From positions 1 through 64,000 of the forward strand of contig NZ_BAZR01000016.1 in the NCBI RefSeq assembly GCF_001315105.1: a DNA stretch of 64,000 nucleotides, in the 5' to 3' direction. Shown here one piece after another: positions 37,545 to 48,061 of this stretch (position 1 is the stretch's first letter; the number at the start of each line of letters is the position of its first letter). Under the pieces are notes generated by a model. That model ran no database searches and was not told the DNA's origin. It saw nothing but the letters and a program-made list of their open reading frames with translations. The stretch comes from Paenibacillus sp. JCM 10914 (lineage in GTDB: Bacteria; Bacillota; Bacilli; Paenibacillales; Paenibacillaceae). The position numbers and the translations under genes are program-made.

Positions 37545-37568
37545 AAAGAGCCTCCCTTGACAGGAGGC
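37545..37568 (-). terminator. terminator after ald
   Basis: On the minus strand GCCTCC, loop TGTCAAG, GGAGGC, then TCTTTTT. Confidence 0.85.
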
Positions 37569-37598
37569 ACGCTTCATTGTTTATATTTTGATTTGTCC

Positions 37599-38717
37599 CT
37601 ACGCCAACAAATAATCGTCGATGCTGGTATAAGCGTAGCCGTGTGCAGCTGCTACGGCTTCATACGTCACCTTGCCGCCAATGGCGTTGATGCCCCGGGC
37701 TAATGCTTTATCCTGGCGTGCCGCCGTTCGAATGCCGCGATTCGCGATTCGCAGTCCGTACGGTGCGGTTACATTTGTCAGGGCGATTGTCGACGTCCGG
37801 GCGACGGCGCCTGGCATGTTCGCGACGGCGTAGTGGATGACGCCATGCTTCTCATAGGTCGGATTATCATGCGTCGTGATTCGGTCAATCGTCTCAATCG
37901 AGCCGCCTTGATCAATCGCGACATCCACGATGACCGATCCAGGACTCATCTTCCGAACCATCTCCTCTGTGACCAATCGCGGCGCTCTCGCCCCCGGAAT
38001 GAGGACGGCACCAACAACGAGATCAGCCGATTTGACCGTCTCCGCGATATGATAGGGATCCGACATGATCGTCTTCACCCGGCCTTGGAACAAGTCGTCA
38101 AGTTGGCGTAACCGGCCAGGGTTGATATCGAGTATGCTGACGTCCGCACCAAGTCCGAGCGCGATCCGCGCAGCATTGGTACCCACGATCCCGCCGCCAA
38201 TAACGGCTACCTTGCCGGGAGCGACGCCAGGAACCCCGCTCAGCAGAACTCCCTTGCCGCCGTGGGCTTTTTCCAGGAAGTGCGCGCCGATCTGAATCGA
38301 CATCCGGCCGGCTACTTCACTCATCGGCGTTAGCAGCGGCAGACTGCCGTCGGTTAACTGAATCGTCTCATAGGCCACCGCAACTACCTTGCGCTCGACT
38401 AGCGCTTCGGTCAACTCGGGCTCTGGCGCCAGATGCAGATAGGTGTACAGGATCATATCCTCATGGAAGTATTCGTATTCCTCTTGCAGAGGCTCCTTGA
38501 CCTTAACCACCATTTCCGCCTGCCATGCTTCTGCCGCCGTTGGAACGACCTTGGCTCCAGCGGCTCTATAATCTTCATCCGTAAAACCGATCCCCAGACC
38601 CGCTCCGGATTGAACGACCACCTCATGTCCCGCATTCTTGAAGCTGATAACGGTACCTGGTGTCATGCCAACGCGGCTTTCATTGTTTTTGATTTCTTTG
38701 GGAACCCCGATAATCAT
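37599..38717 (-). CDS. ald: alanine dehydrogenase
   Basis: 372 residues. ATG 38717 (MIIGVPKEIKNNESRVGMTP) is preferred because GGAGG lies eight bases upstream; the ATG at 38723 is too close to it. NAD loop VIGGGIVGTNAARIALGLGA, catalytic Lys and His in AEMVVKVKEPLQ and YLHLAPEP, and DVAIDQGG near the end. Interconverts alanine with pyruvate and ammonia; in spore formers it supports growth on alanine and sporulation. Single gene with its own terminator. Confidence 0.95.
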   Translation of the reverse strand: MIIGVPKEIKNNESRVGMTPGTVISFKNAGHEVVVQSGAGLGIGFTDEDYRAAGAKVVPTAAEAWQAEMVVKVKEPLQEEYEYFHEDMILYTYLHLAPEPELTEALVERKVVAVAYETIQLTDGSLPLLTPMSEVAGRMSIQIGAHFLEKAHGGKGVLLSGVPGVAPGKVAVIGGGIVGTNAARIALGLGADVSILDINPGRLRQLDDLFQGRVKTIMSDPYHIAETVKSADLVVGAVLIPGARAPRLVTEEMVRKMSPGSVIVDVAIDQGGSIETIDRITTHDNPTYEKHGVIHYAVANMPGAVARTSTIALTNVTAPYGLRIANRGIRTAARQDKALARGINAIGGKVTYEAVAAAHGYAYTSIDDYLLA

Positions 38718-38873
38718 CCCCATGGCCTCCTTAGTGGTCAACTTTGACTATCTATCTGCATTGTACCCATTTTTATCCGAACTGTGTACCAGTTCTTAAG
38801 TCTGTGAGAATTTTACGATAAATTACATGTATATGCAGGTTGCACGGGATCAGAGATGGCGCACGTCCATGAT

Positions 38874-38948
38874 AAAAAGCCTCCAATCCGACCCGGATGA
38901 AGCGGAAGATTGTTTCGGCTTCATCACCAGCTCGTATAGAGGCTTTCG
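38874..38948 (-). terminator. compound terminator after the first GH4 gene
   Basis: AAAGCCTC and GAGGCTTT arms (minus strand) followed by TTTATC, with an inner GATGAAGC/GCTTCATC hairpin. Confidence 0.7.
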
Positions 38949-38974
38949 CATTTCATTCCACCAGGCTAGATCAT

Positions 38975-40476
38975 CTACAACACTTTCTCCCGATCCTTCC
39001 CCTTATCCGACTCTCCGGCGTTCTTGTTCGCGTTCTCCCGATCCAACTTCATCTCATCGACTGTCTTTACTCTCAAACGGGCGGCGCCCTCATAGTCGCG
39101 AGTCGGAATCAGACTGCCCGCTGACTGTCGTTCTTTAGCCGCGGCGATCGCCTCCCCGTACTGAGGAAGCCAAGCTTCGCCGGCAATTAGCATCTCATCC
39201 ACGAGCTGCCAAATCTCCTTCGGATTACATACGGCTCCCACGAGCGGATCCATCATAAAAGCTTGGCGCAAGAGCAAATCATCACCATGCACGGCAGCTT
39301 CAACAGCTAATCGTTGCACCGAGATGCTGGCGGAGCATACGGCAGCAGGCCCCAGCGGCAGCTTACCCACATGCGACATCGATATGCCGTTGCGATCGAC
39401 ATACCCCGGAGCTTCCACGATCGCGTCATCCGGCAGGTTGGCGATGATGCCTTGGTTGACGACATTAAAGTGTCCACGGTACATTCTTCCCGTTTCCAAC
39501 CCTTCTATAATATAGGAGCCGTGCTCTTCACCTCGGTGCTCCGCGGTATAAGTCATAGCCGGATCGTTCATCCAATTCGGAAAATCTGTCTCAAACCAGT
39601 GGCGCCCCTCCGTGCATACACGCAGATAGCCCCAGTCTCCCCGTTGATCCAGCTGCCGAGGTCGATCCAATCCGTTATTTCTTCGGGGCGCTTGCGATAC
39701 CAGGCGACATACTCGCTCAGATGGCCATTGGATTCTGTACTGTAGTATCCGAAGCGGCGGAGCATATCAATGCGAACTTTCTCCGTTCTGCTATATTCAG
39801 GATGCGACTCGAAAGCTTGCAGAAGCCCTTTCGTTAAATCCCTTCCTTGATGGGCAGCCTGGATATACCAGGTCTGATGATTAATTCCAGCACAGACGAT
39901 ATCGACTTCTTCTTTGTTTAGCCCGTACACTTCCGCAATTTGATGATGTCCGTGCTGAACCCCATGGCATAAACCGATCGTTCGCACGCCGCCGTATTGA
40001 TTACAAGCCCATGTCAGCATCGCCATCGGATTGGAATAATTGAGCAGCAGGACATCTTCTACACACACCTCGCGGATATCCTGACAGATGCCCAGCATTT
40101 CAGGGATCCCCCGCTGTCCGTACATGATTCCTCCTGCACATAACGTATCGCCGACGCATTGATCGATGCCATACTTCAGCGGAATATCCACATCACTTCG
40201 AAAGGCGTCCAGTCCACCCACCCTGATCGTGCAAATCACATATTTCGCATCCTTCATCGCCGCCCTTCGATCAGTGGTAGCCTCAATAGAAATCGATAAT
40301 CCATTCTCATGAATATCCCGTTGGCACAGCTTTGTCACCATCTCGAGATTAGGCTGGCTTATGTCCGTGAACGCGACCTCAATATTCCGGAATTCCGGCA
40401 CGGTTAACAGATCTCGAAGAATACCACGTGTAAAACCGATGCTGCCGGCACCAATAAAAGCAACCTTGAATGACAT
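38975..40476 (-). CDS. GH4 family alpha-galactosidase-like glycosidase, frameshifted
   Basis: NAD- and Mn-dependent glycosidase of family 4. N-terminus FIGAGSIGFTRGILRDLL is the NAD loop; NYSNPMAMLTWA and GLCHGVQHGHHQIA contain the conserved Asn and the metal Cys-His, and GINHQTWYI follows. The frame breaks at 39630-39633 (GGGG on the minus strand): one more G gives ETGGYLRVCTEGRHWFETDF, which joins to the second half ending KGKDREKVL. About 499 residues with an unusual Lys/Asp/Asn-rich tail. Divergent from nothing, but followed upstream by an AraC regulator, probably its activator. Confidence 0.85.
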
Positions 40477-40582
40477 TCCATCGCCTCCTTGTCATCATTG
40501 GGATTGAACTTATTGTAACAAGGGGCGATGCGAAAGCGTTATCAAGATCATGACCTCTTAAGATCAAGGATGTCAACAATCC

Positions 40583-41497
40583 TCACTTATCATCTTCAAT
40601 TTGGCCATAGTTCCATGCTTTCCGATCCCGCGATAATCGGTATTCAACGGGCGTGCAGGCCGTATGTTTTTTGAATAACATGTGAAAATATTGTCTGCTG
40701 CCAACCCCTACATAATCCGAAATCTCATGGATCGGGATATCAGTCTGCTCCAGCAGCATCTTCGCTTTCTCCATGCGAATTGCAGTCAGATAATCGGTTA
40801 TCGTTCTGCCCGTCCCTCTGCGAAATACTCTGTGCAAATACCCCGGATGCAGATTAACCTCGGCCGCCACATCCTTCACCTGGATCGGACGGTCATAATT
40901 CTGATGAAGAAAATCAACGCTACGCTTGATGTATAACTCGCTGAGCAGCACGTCCCCGCTCTCTCGTTCTTGCAGCAATCGCGCGATCGTGACAAGTAGT
41001 TGAATAAATAGCAGCTGCGGCAACATCTTGCCATCGGTTCCTTTCTGATCGAGTTCCAGAACGAGGCTTCTCAGCACAGGATAAACTTCTTCATGATCTG
41101 ACAGCACAAGATATGGCGACGTAAGGCCCAAGAGTGAAGATACCTCGGCCTCCTCTTCTGCGATCTGACGCAAAGAAGGAGAGGGTCCCCTCACTTCGGC
41201 AAATCCAAATTCCACATTCAGCATTCGGCATGAGCTGTCTTTGTCCACGATCAAGCGGTGAGAGACGTCAGCATCAAGTATGACGAACTCCCCTTTTCTC
41301 AGAATAATACGCTTCTCCCTTCCCCGCTCGTTCACGTCAATATGACATTCTCCAGAAATCATGTACATAATCTCGGTGGAGTTATGTTGATGGAACGGCA
41401 TCTGATAATCTTGCCATTGTTTATAGTAATACGCATAGAATCGTGGAGCATAATCGCCGTTTAGCAGCACCTGTTGGAACAAACTACCGTTTACCAT
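40583..41497 (-). CDS. AraC family transcriptional regulator
   Basis: 304 residues; ATG 41497 (MVNGSLFQQV) has GGTGGGG upstream, whereas the longer TTG start at 41539 has none. Residues 20-110 are a cupin sensor domain (MPFHQHNSTEIMYMISGECH). The C-terminal 100 residues contain two HTH motifs: VKDVAAEVNLHPGYLHRVFR and ISDYVGVGSRQYFHMLFKKH. It lies 107 bases upstream of the GH4 gene on the same strand and likely activates it in response to a sugar. Confidence 0.88.
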   Translation of the reverse strand: MVNGSLFQQVLLNGDYAPRFYAYYYKQWQDYQMPFHQHNSTEIMYMISGECHIDVNERGREKRIILRKGEFVILDADVSHRLIVDKDSSCRMLNVEFGFAEVRGPSPSLRQIAEEEAEVSSLLGLTSPYLVLSDHEEVYPVLRSLVLELDQKGTDGKMLPQLLFIQLLVTIARLLQERESGDVLLSELYIKRSVDFLHQNYDRPIQVKDVAAEVNLHPGYLHRVFRRGTGRTITDYLTAIRMEKAKMLLEQTDIPIHEISDYVGVGSRQYFHMLFKKHTACTPVEYRLSRDRKAWNYGQIEDDK

Positions 41498-41540
41498 GCT
41501 TCCCCACCCCGCTCTTTCATCACCCGGCCTCCCATACAAA

Positions 41541-41569
41541 ATAAGCTTGGCCTTCTAGGCCAAGCTTAT
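41541..41569 (-). terminator. terminator after the MCP gene
   Basis: ATAAGCTTGGCC, loop of five, GGCCAAGCTTAT: a perfect 12-bp stem followed on the minus strand by TTTTGT. Confidence 0.8.
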
Positions 41570-41589
41570 CACGCTTCCATTCATCCATG

Positions 41590-43617
41590 CTATGAAATTT
41601 TGAAGACAGATACCGTATGATTCAGTTCCTCCGCCAGTTCGGCGAGAGACTCTGCGGTCGCGGCGGTTTCCTCGCTTGTAGCAGCGGTCTCCTGCGTCGA
41701 TGACGATATATTCTCAATAGCTATAGCAACGTCGGCTGCTTGCGCGGCCTGCTGTTCGCTTGCAGCAGCAATGCCCATCACTTTACCGGCCGATTCGTTC
41801 ACCATTCTCGTAATATATTGAAAAGCTTCCCCAGCCTTCTCCGTATCGGTCACCCCTTGATGAACGGCCTCTACGCTTGCGAGGGTATTCTGCTGCATCC
41901 CTTTAATGATATCCGCGATCTGTTTCGTGGCTTCCCCGCTGCGCTCAGCCAATTTGCGCACTTCATGAGCAACGACGGCAAAGCCCCTTCCTTGCTCTCC
42001 GGCCCTAGCCGCTTCAATTGCGGCGTTCAGTGCAAGCAAATTCGTCTGCTTCGCAATATCATCGATCACAACAATGATCTCGCCAATTTGCTGCGAATCA
42101 CCTTCAAGCTTGGCCACATGATCGCGAACGCGGTTCATTCCTTCTACCGATGCCTGTACGATGCCGCTTCCCTCAAGTGCAATACCTGATGTCTGATTCA
42201 CAAGTTCGGAAGCGGCCGAAGCATCTCCGGCAACCGAATGAATGGCTTCCGACCATTCCCGAAAAAGCTCGCTTACCTTCTGAACGGACTCTGCTTGATT
42301 ACTGCTTCCTACCGCCAGTTCCTCCGCTCCTGCAGACAACTGCTGCGAAGCTGCCGCTACCGAAGCGGCGTTCAGATTGATTCGGCCAATCATCGACTTC
42401 ATGCTATCGCCGAGCTGTGCGAATACGTTCGATAATGTACCAATTTCGTCAGCCCGGTTTAAATAAGCAGGCGGAACTTCTTGCGTGAAATCCCCTTTGG
42501 ACATATACTCACCAATCGTAACCGACTTGCGCAGAGGATTTACAATGGATCGGGTCAAGAGGATAACCACAATCGCCATTTCCACCAAAGCAAGTATTCC
42601 GGCAAGAATGATGGATAGCAGTAAGTGATCCGATGCTGCCGTTATTTCATCCATCGGGATGATAACGGCCGCAGACCACGGCGTTTCTGATAAACCGGTT
42701 GGAACAGGGGTATAGAGCTTATAAAGCTCCTTGTCTTCTTCCGTGTAGCTGCGGCCTTCACCAATTGCAGCCTGGATGAGTGGCGCGGTCTCTCCCGGAA
42801 ATGCCTCGGCTAATGGCAAGCCAATCTTCTCTTGTTCAGGTGAAGTGACAACCATGGCTGTATGGGAATAAATATGCGCATAACCGGAATCAAATAACTT
42901 GAATTGATTCATTACCTCTTGCAAATGCTCCATGGAGACGTCAATACCAACGACGCCCAGCGTCTTTCCTTTATCTATGATCGGCACGACAAGGGAAGTC
43001 ATCAGCACCTCCTTACCGCCTACTTCATACAGATATGGATCCAGGATCACTTCTTTACCACTGTTTTTGGCCAGCTGGTAGAAGTCCCCTTCCCCTTCTA
43101 CTTCATAATCCTCGATGGGTGAAAGCTTCAGGCCCTGATCGGTTCTTGCCCAGTAGGAGATCAAGCGACCAGACTCGTCGCTCCCAAGCTTGTTCCGGAA
43201 CAGATCATCCTGTCCGTCAAACGCTTCCGGTTCCCAGAGCGTCCATGCCCCGATCCATGACGGATTATGTTCCAGGTTCAATCTTAGAATTTCGCTGACC
43301 GCCTCGCGCTTGGCGGCACCGGAATCCCTCATTCCAACGAAGCTGACAGCCAAGGTCCGTCCGGCGTTCATGACATCGTCGAATTCCGTTTGCACGAGGG
43401 CCCCGATCTTCTCACTGGTGGTGAGGGCAAGCGTTTTGGCGGAATCTACGGCATCCTTCTTGGTGGTGTAACCAACATAAGCCATCATCCCGGCCAATAG
43501 AATCGTAATTGAGCCCAGGATAACGAACAGCATGCGTGTCCGGAGTTTCATAGCAAGCAAAGCTTTTAGTGATTTTAGTGATTTACGTGATTTCATCATG
43601 TGCGTTAGTACCCTCAC
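41590..43617 (-). CDS. methyl-accepting chemotaxis protein with dCache-type sensor
   Basis: 675 residues from GTG 43617 (ATG 43599 possible). Membrane helix at about 28-50, an extracellular dCache-like sensor (LEHNPSWIGAWTLWEPEAFD, GVVGIDVSMEHLQEV) to about residue 330, a second helix, HAMP, and the signalling domain with hairpin tip IDDIAKQTNLLALNAAIEAARAGEQGRGFA and VVAHEVRKLAERSGEATKQI. The start overlaps the stop of the small gene upstream (ATGA). It is the last gene of a kinase-regulator-small protein-MCP operon, which is an unusual arrangement. Confidence 0.92.
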   Translation of the reverse strand: MRVLTHMMKSRKSLKSLKALLAMKLRTRMLFVILGSITILLAGMMAYVGYTTKKDAVDSAKTLALTTSEKIGALVQTEFDDVMNAGRTLAVSFVGMRDSGAAKREAVSEILRLNLEHNPSWIGAWTLWEPEAFDGQDDLFRNKLGSDESGRLISYWARTDQGLKLSPIEDYEVEGEGDFYQLAKNSGKEVILDPYLYEVGGKEVLMTSLVVPIIDKGKTLGVVGIDVSMEHLQEVMNQFKLFDSGYAHIYSHTAMVVTSPEQEKIGLPLAEAFPGETAPLIQAAIGEGRSYTEEDKELYKLYTPVPTGLSETPWSAAVIIPMDEITAASDHLLLSIILAGILALVEMAIVVILLTRSIVNPLRKSVTIGEYMSKGDFTQEVPPAYLNRADEIGTLSNVFAQLGDSMKSMIGRINLNAASVAAASQQLSAGAEELAVGSSNQAESVQKVSELFREWSEAIHSVAGDASAASELVNQTSGIALEGSGIVQASVEGMNRVRDHVAKLEGDSQQIGEIIVVIDDIAKQTNLLALNAAIEAARAGEQGRGFAVVAHEVRKLAERSGEATKQIADIIKGMQQNTLASVEAVHQGVTDTEKAGEAFQYITRMVNESAGKVMGIAAASEQQAAQAADVAIAIENISSSTQETAATSEETAATAESLAELAEELNHTVSVFKIS

Positions 43618-43853
43618 TTTTTCTGGCTGTTAAGTTCATTCCATTCTTTCTCAAGCTCTGCTAATATTTCTTCAATTTCTTCCGGTGACAAGAGGTTGTC
43701 AGCATCTCGTTCTATTAGGTCCTTTGTCATGCCGCAAGCATCCTTCCTTCCTACTTTCAGACTATATTCATCCAGTAGATTAAGCATAATCACAACCATT
43801 CGGTTCGTAACCGAAATTTTGTTGCGGAGGCACGCAAGATTTTGGCGGACCAA
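43614..43853 (-). CDS. 79-residue helical protein of the MCP operon
   Basis: Coupled by ATGA overlap to the MCP gene. Helical, ending in an acidic coiled segment SPEEIEEILAELEKEWNELN. The N-terminal half (VVIMLNLLDEYSLKVGRKDA) vaguely recalls Spo0E-like aspartyl-phosphate phosphatases, but the Spo0E SxxxD motif is absent. The start is uncertain: no ribosome site of note. Function unknown. Confidence 0.55.
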   Translation of the reverse strand: MVRQNLACLRNKISVTNRMVVIMLNLLDEYSLKVGRKDACGMTKDLIERDADNLLSPEEIEEILAELEKEWNELNSQKK

Positions 43854-43889
43854 CCTGCGGATGCTTCTAATAAAGTGATGAAGACCTCG

Positions 43890-44552
43890 CTATTCCCGCT
43901 GTCCGAAATCCGTATCTGTCAAAATGCCCAGCTGTTTGGCCTTAAGCGCAGCTTCAATGCGCGATTTCACATTCAGTTTCTGAAACAGGCTCGTCAGGCA
44001 ATACTCCAATGACCTCTGACTCATTAGAACCGAGCTGGCGATTTCTTTATTGCTCTTACCACGCGCTATTTCCTTAAGAATGTCATATTCCTTATCCGTT
44101 ATCGATTGCGTTCCTGTCCCTTCCACTCGCTTGGCACCGTAACCGGTTGTCCTCCTCAGTTGCTTGACGAGACTTAGGGGCAGCACGACCTCCCCCCGCA
44201 ATGCACAACGAACCGCTGTAACAAGTTGCTCCTTGCCCGCCGTCTTCAAGACAAAACCTGCAAGACCGGCCTCAACAATTAGGTTGAAGTGGTTGCTTAC
44301 CTCGAATCCGGTGTAGATCAGCATCACAGCATCTGGGACGATCTGCTGAATTTGCTTGGCCAAATCGATCCCGTTCATGCCGGGCATATGCATATCAATG
44401 AGCATGACATCGAAGTGTTCTGCCCCGACAAGCTCAAGCGCACGCGCTTGCGTACTGGCGAGATTTACATAGATATCCTTCTCCTGTTCCAATAGCACCT
44501 TGGTTCCTTCCATAACCGAGGGATGATCGTCTACCAACAATATTTTTATCAC
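43890..44552 (-). CDS. NarL/LuxR family response regulator
   Basis: 220 residues. Receiver domain residues 1-120 with phospho-acceptor in DVMLIDMHMPGMNG and Lys in FVLKTAGKEQ. The C-terminal LuxR-type HTH covers TDKEYDILKEIARGKSNKEI and SSVLMSQRSLEYCLTSLFQK. The kinase gene immediately upstream (36 bases) encodes a HisKA_3 enzyme, the normal partner class (DegSU, ComPA type). It probably controls genes of the same operon or the divergent region. Confidence 0.9.
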   Translation of the reverse strand: MIKILLVDDHPSVMEGTKVLLEQEKDIYVNLASTQARALELVGAEHFDVMLIDMHMPGMNGIDLAKQIQQIVPDAVMLIYTGFEVSNHFNLIVEAGLAGFVLKTAGKEQLVTAVRCALRGEVVLPLSLVKQLRRTTGYGAKRVEGTGTQSITDKEYDILKEIARGKSNKEIASSVLMSQRSLEYCLTSLFQKLNVKSRIEAALKAKQLGILTDTDFGQRE

Positions 44553-44588
44553 GTGACCCTGAACCCCTTTATCATCAATCTATCTGCC

Positions 44589-47020
44589 TTATCTAGCTGT
44601 TATGGCAATATACACAGCTAATCCCCCGCTATCAGAAGACTCAAATTGTATCTTGCCGTTCATGCTGCGAACCCGTTCCTTCATCCCTCCGATGCCCATC
44701 GTGTTGAATTGATCCGGTTTGCGGTCGATGTCCATGCCGATACCGTTATCCTGATATCGAAGCTTCACCTCGTCAGATTGCGTAGACAATGTAAGCTTCA
44801 CTTCCGTAGCGTTCGAATGCTTGGTCGCGTTGTTGAGAAGCTCCTGCACGATCCGGTACAGCCCGATCAATCGGTCATCACTGAGGTCGTTCTCGAAGTT
44901 AGAGCAATCAAATTGAATCGAATAATTGGTCCGAAGCTGGGTGAATTCAAACAATGCCTCCAGCGATCTCTCCAAACCCTCCTCTTTCAACAGCGGCGGC
45001 CTTAATTCGTTACACGTTATCCGGATCTGATAGATAACATCGAGCAACCCTTGCTCGATCTCTTCCAGTTGACATCGGATCGGTTCTGGCAGCGTATCGT
45101 CCGACGTAATCTGATTAAGCTTCCTGTACCATACGATCTGCTCCTGAAGCGCGGCATCATGGAGATCCTGCGATAGCCGCTTTCGCTCATTCTCGGACAG
45201 ATGGAGCATGAGCCGAAGTAACCATACCGGCATCCGTTGCTGGGAGGAGCCCAACTTCTCTACCTCCAGCGTCAAATCCTTAATGACACGAAAATTATCA
45301 TAGAGAACGCTGACATAGCGCGTAATCGTTTCAAGCCAAATTTTTTTCGCTTGAAATTGTAGAAGGGGAATATCACTGCCCATGCAGATGAGGGAACTAT
45401 GTCCATTGATTTCACCGATCTTCACATAATACCCATCACGATTCTCAAACAGTTTGCACAGGGGAATATGCTCCGGTCCGCGTTGATGAATGGTGTTCAG
45501 CAGCTCTTGCGACAAATCCCTATTTCCACCGAGCACCTCCACGTCCCGATTGCTGAAATGCATCTTAATCAGACTAATCTTGTCCGTCCTCAGCACCTTC
45601 TGGATTTCTTGCACGATGCGGGCGTTCAACTCGCTGATCTTCACCATTCCGAATAAATCAGATGAGAATTGATCCAGACTCATCTGCAGACGGAAATATC
45701 GATCCTCGCTCTCCCTCACCAGCCGCTCGGCAGCAATGCGCTCACACTCTGCCCGTTTCTTCTCCGTTATATCTCTGATGATGGTCAGGGCCGTGTTCTC
45801 ACCGAGGTAGGGGATGGGCGTGGTGATCGCCTCGATGTCGATAACCGTGCCATCCAGCCGCACAAGCTTATTTTCCGATAGCGTAGAAGTCGTGCCTTTC
45901 TCATAGACGTGCTGTACCTCTGACTTCACGAAATCCAATTGCTCCGGAAGGATGACGTCTTGAAAGCTCGAGCCGTCCAGTTGTGCCAAATCGGTAATCC
46001 CCAGTAATCGCAACCCCGCAGGATTCGCATAAATATAGGAGAAATCCGAGTGCAAGAACATCGCCACAGGTGCAATATCCAGAATATGACGATTGGTGCG
46101 GTCACTTTCCACAAGCGCTCGTTCAGCTGATTTTCGTGCCGTGATATCCTCGAAAAAAATCTCTGTCGTTAACGATTCCCTGTCATAAAGCGCTGTGGCG
46201 ACCACATCGACCTTATCCCCGTCTACTCGCCGGATCGATAATTCTTGGGGAAAGACATGCCCCTGCCTGATAAACCGCTCAAACCTCTTCCTCTCCGCTT
46301 CCCCATATGGTTCGAGCAGCCAATCCCAAGGATTCGAGCCCAACATATCCTCTGGACCATCGGCTCCGACAATCCGTAGTCCAGCCGGATTCACATACAT
46401 TAACCTCTGTTCTCGGCATAACGCGATTGCAATCGGCGAGAGCTCTACAAGCCTGCGGTACCGGTTCACACTCTCCCGCAACGCATTTTCCATTTCCTTA
46501 CGTTCTGTTATGTCGTACATAACCTCTTCCATTCGCAGACGGGATGTAATATCGATAGCAATGCCATCCACTCTTGCCATTTGCTCCTTGCTTCCCATGG
46601 TTGGATCATCTTCACCTGCACCCAGCGAATATCCCCTTCGGCGTGAACAATCCGGTACTGCGTATGGACCGCTTCCCCTTGCTTGAGCTGAAGAATTAGT
46701 GCCTGGAAGATGGGCATGTCCTCGGGATGGATGATCTCTTCCCAGGCAAGGCCCTTCGCGAAATCGTCTTGCGTATACCCCGTGATCTCATGAAATGCCA
46801 CCGACGTATTCATAATCCTCTTCATCTTGATATCGAATGACCATAATCCGACATCCAGCGTCATTAACATATCGTTCAGCATGCGAAATCTGTGCTCGGC
46901 TGTATGGAGAGCTTGATCCGTTATCCTCCGCTTGTAACTGCATTTATATAGAAGAACCCCTACGCTGATCGTGAATCCAAAGAGTGCCACAATAAATAAC
47001 TCATGATAGATGTTAGGCAT
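44589..47020 (-). CDS. multi-PAS HisKA_3 sensor histidine kinase, frameshifted
   Basis: Start MPNIYHELFIVALFGFTISV at 47020, with AAGGAG a little far (about 13 bases). One membrane helix (residues 7-24), then several PAS domains: RFRMLNDMLMTLDVGLWSFD, NRYRRLVELSPIAIALC and DIAPVAMFLHSDFSYIYAN, plus a GAF-like region. The catalytic part is HisKA_3 (SENERKRLSQDLHDAALQEQ) with HATPase LLNNATKHSNATEV and DNGIGMD. The frame breaks at 46599-46600: adding one base (CCATGGG to CCCATGGG) joins IRWVQVKMIQPMGSKEQMAR. About 810 residues after correction. Confidence 0.85.
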
Positions 47021-47224
47021 GATGAGATCGCTTCTCCTTGATGTGCGGCACTCGTTCATTCTTCATGAACCGTACCTATAATATCTGCCGCTGTCTGTAT
47101 CCCAAACAACTGCCACATCCTTTATCGGTAAAACATTCGAGATTGCGAAGATGTAAAAAAAAATAAAAATACTCATTCCCATGACGAGTGTCGGTGATTC
47201 GAAAATATGTGCAGTGAAGCCACA

Positions 47225-47252
47225 ATGCCCGGGGTGGTTATTCCCCGGGCAT
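47225..47252. terminator. terminator after the opp operon
   Basis: ATGCCCGGGG, eight-base loop, CCCCGGGCAT. It lies just past the oppF stop. Confidence 0.8.
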
Positions 47253-47274
47253 CATACGCTTTGGCTATTCATGT

Positions 47275-48060
47275 TCACGCTAAATCCCATTCCGAATGGA
47301 TCTTCGGCACGTCCGAGATGAGCTGCTGGGTATAACGATGCTGCGGATTAAGGATGACTTCCTCAGCCGGTCCTCGTTCCACCACCTTCCCCTGTTCCAT
47401 AATGTAGAGCGTATCACTCACGTAGTAGGCTAAGCCAACATCATGCGTAATGAATATGATCGTCATGTTGTTCTGATCCCGCAGCTTGAGCAGCATATCC
47501 AGTATCGTAGACCTTGAGCAAGCATCCACCATCGAGGTTGGTTCGTCGGCAATCAGCAGCTTCGGATGAAGAATGAAGATACGGGCGATCATCAGCCGCT
47601 GCATCTGTCCGCCCGACAGTTCGAATGGGTATTTGTTATGCAATTCTTCAAACTTCAGATTAACGAATGAGCACGCCTCTTTCATCTTATGAAACTGCTG
47701 CTCCTTCGTCAGCTTCTCACCTTGCAGTTTGATGCAATCGAGAAGTAACTTCTCCACTTTATAGAACAGATTGAACGAGGAGAACGGGTCCTGGAAAATC
47801 GCCTGAATGTTCTTCCAGTATCTCTTGCGGTCCGCGTGCCGCTTCAACTGTCTTGGCTTGCCCTTATATTCGATTCGTCCACTGCTCTCTTTCAGCAAGC
47901 CCATAATCATTTTGGCGAGCGTTGTTTTGCCGCTCCCGCTCTCCCCGACGATCGAAATAATCTCCCCTTCATGAAAGGTAAAGCTGACGTCATCAACGGC
48001 GGTAGTCTTCTGCTGACCGTAACCGAATACCTTCGTCAGGTGCTCTCCCCGAATCAGCAC
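47275..48060 (-). CDS. oppF: oligopeptide ABC transporter ATPase OppF-like
   Basis: About 261 residues from GTG 48060, with GGAGGGG six bases upstream and immediately after the oppD stop; the ATGs at 48081 and 48075 are alternatives. Walker A GESGSGKTTLAK, signature LSGGQMQRLMI, Walker B LLIADEPTSMVD, and switch His ITHDVGLAYYV. It is shorter than usual OppF (about 320), lacking most of the C-terminal loop. Second ATPase of the importer. Confidence 0.9.
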   Translation of the reverse strand: MLIRGEHLTKVFGYGQQKTTAVDDVSFTFHEGEIISIVGESGSGKTTLAKMIMGLLKESSGRIEYKGKPRQLKRHADRKRYWKNIQAIFQDPFSSFNLFYKVEKLLLDCIKLQGEKLTKEQQFHKMKEACSFVNLKFEELHNKYPFELSGGQMQRLMIARIFILHPKLLIADEPTSMVDACSRSTILDMLLKLRDQNNMTIIFITHDVGLAYYVSDTLYIMEQGKVVERGPAEEVILNPQHRYTQQLISDVPKIHSEWDLA

Positions 48061-48061
48061 T

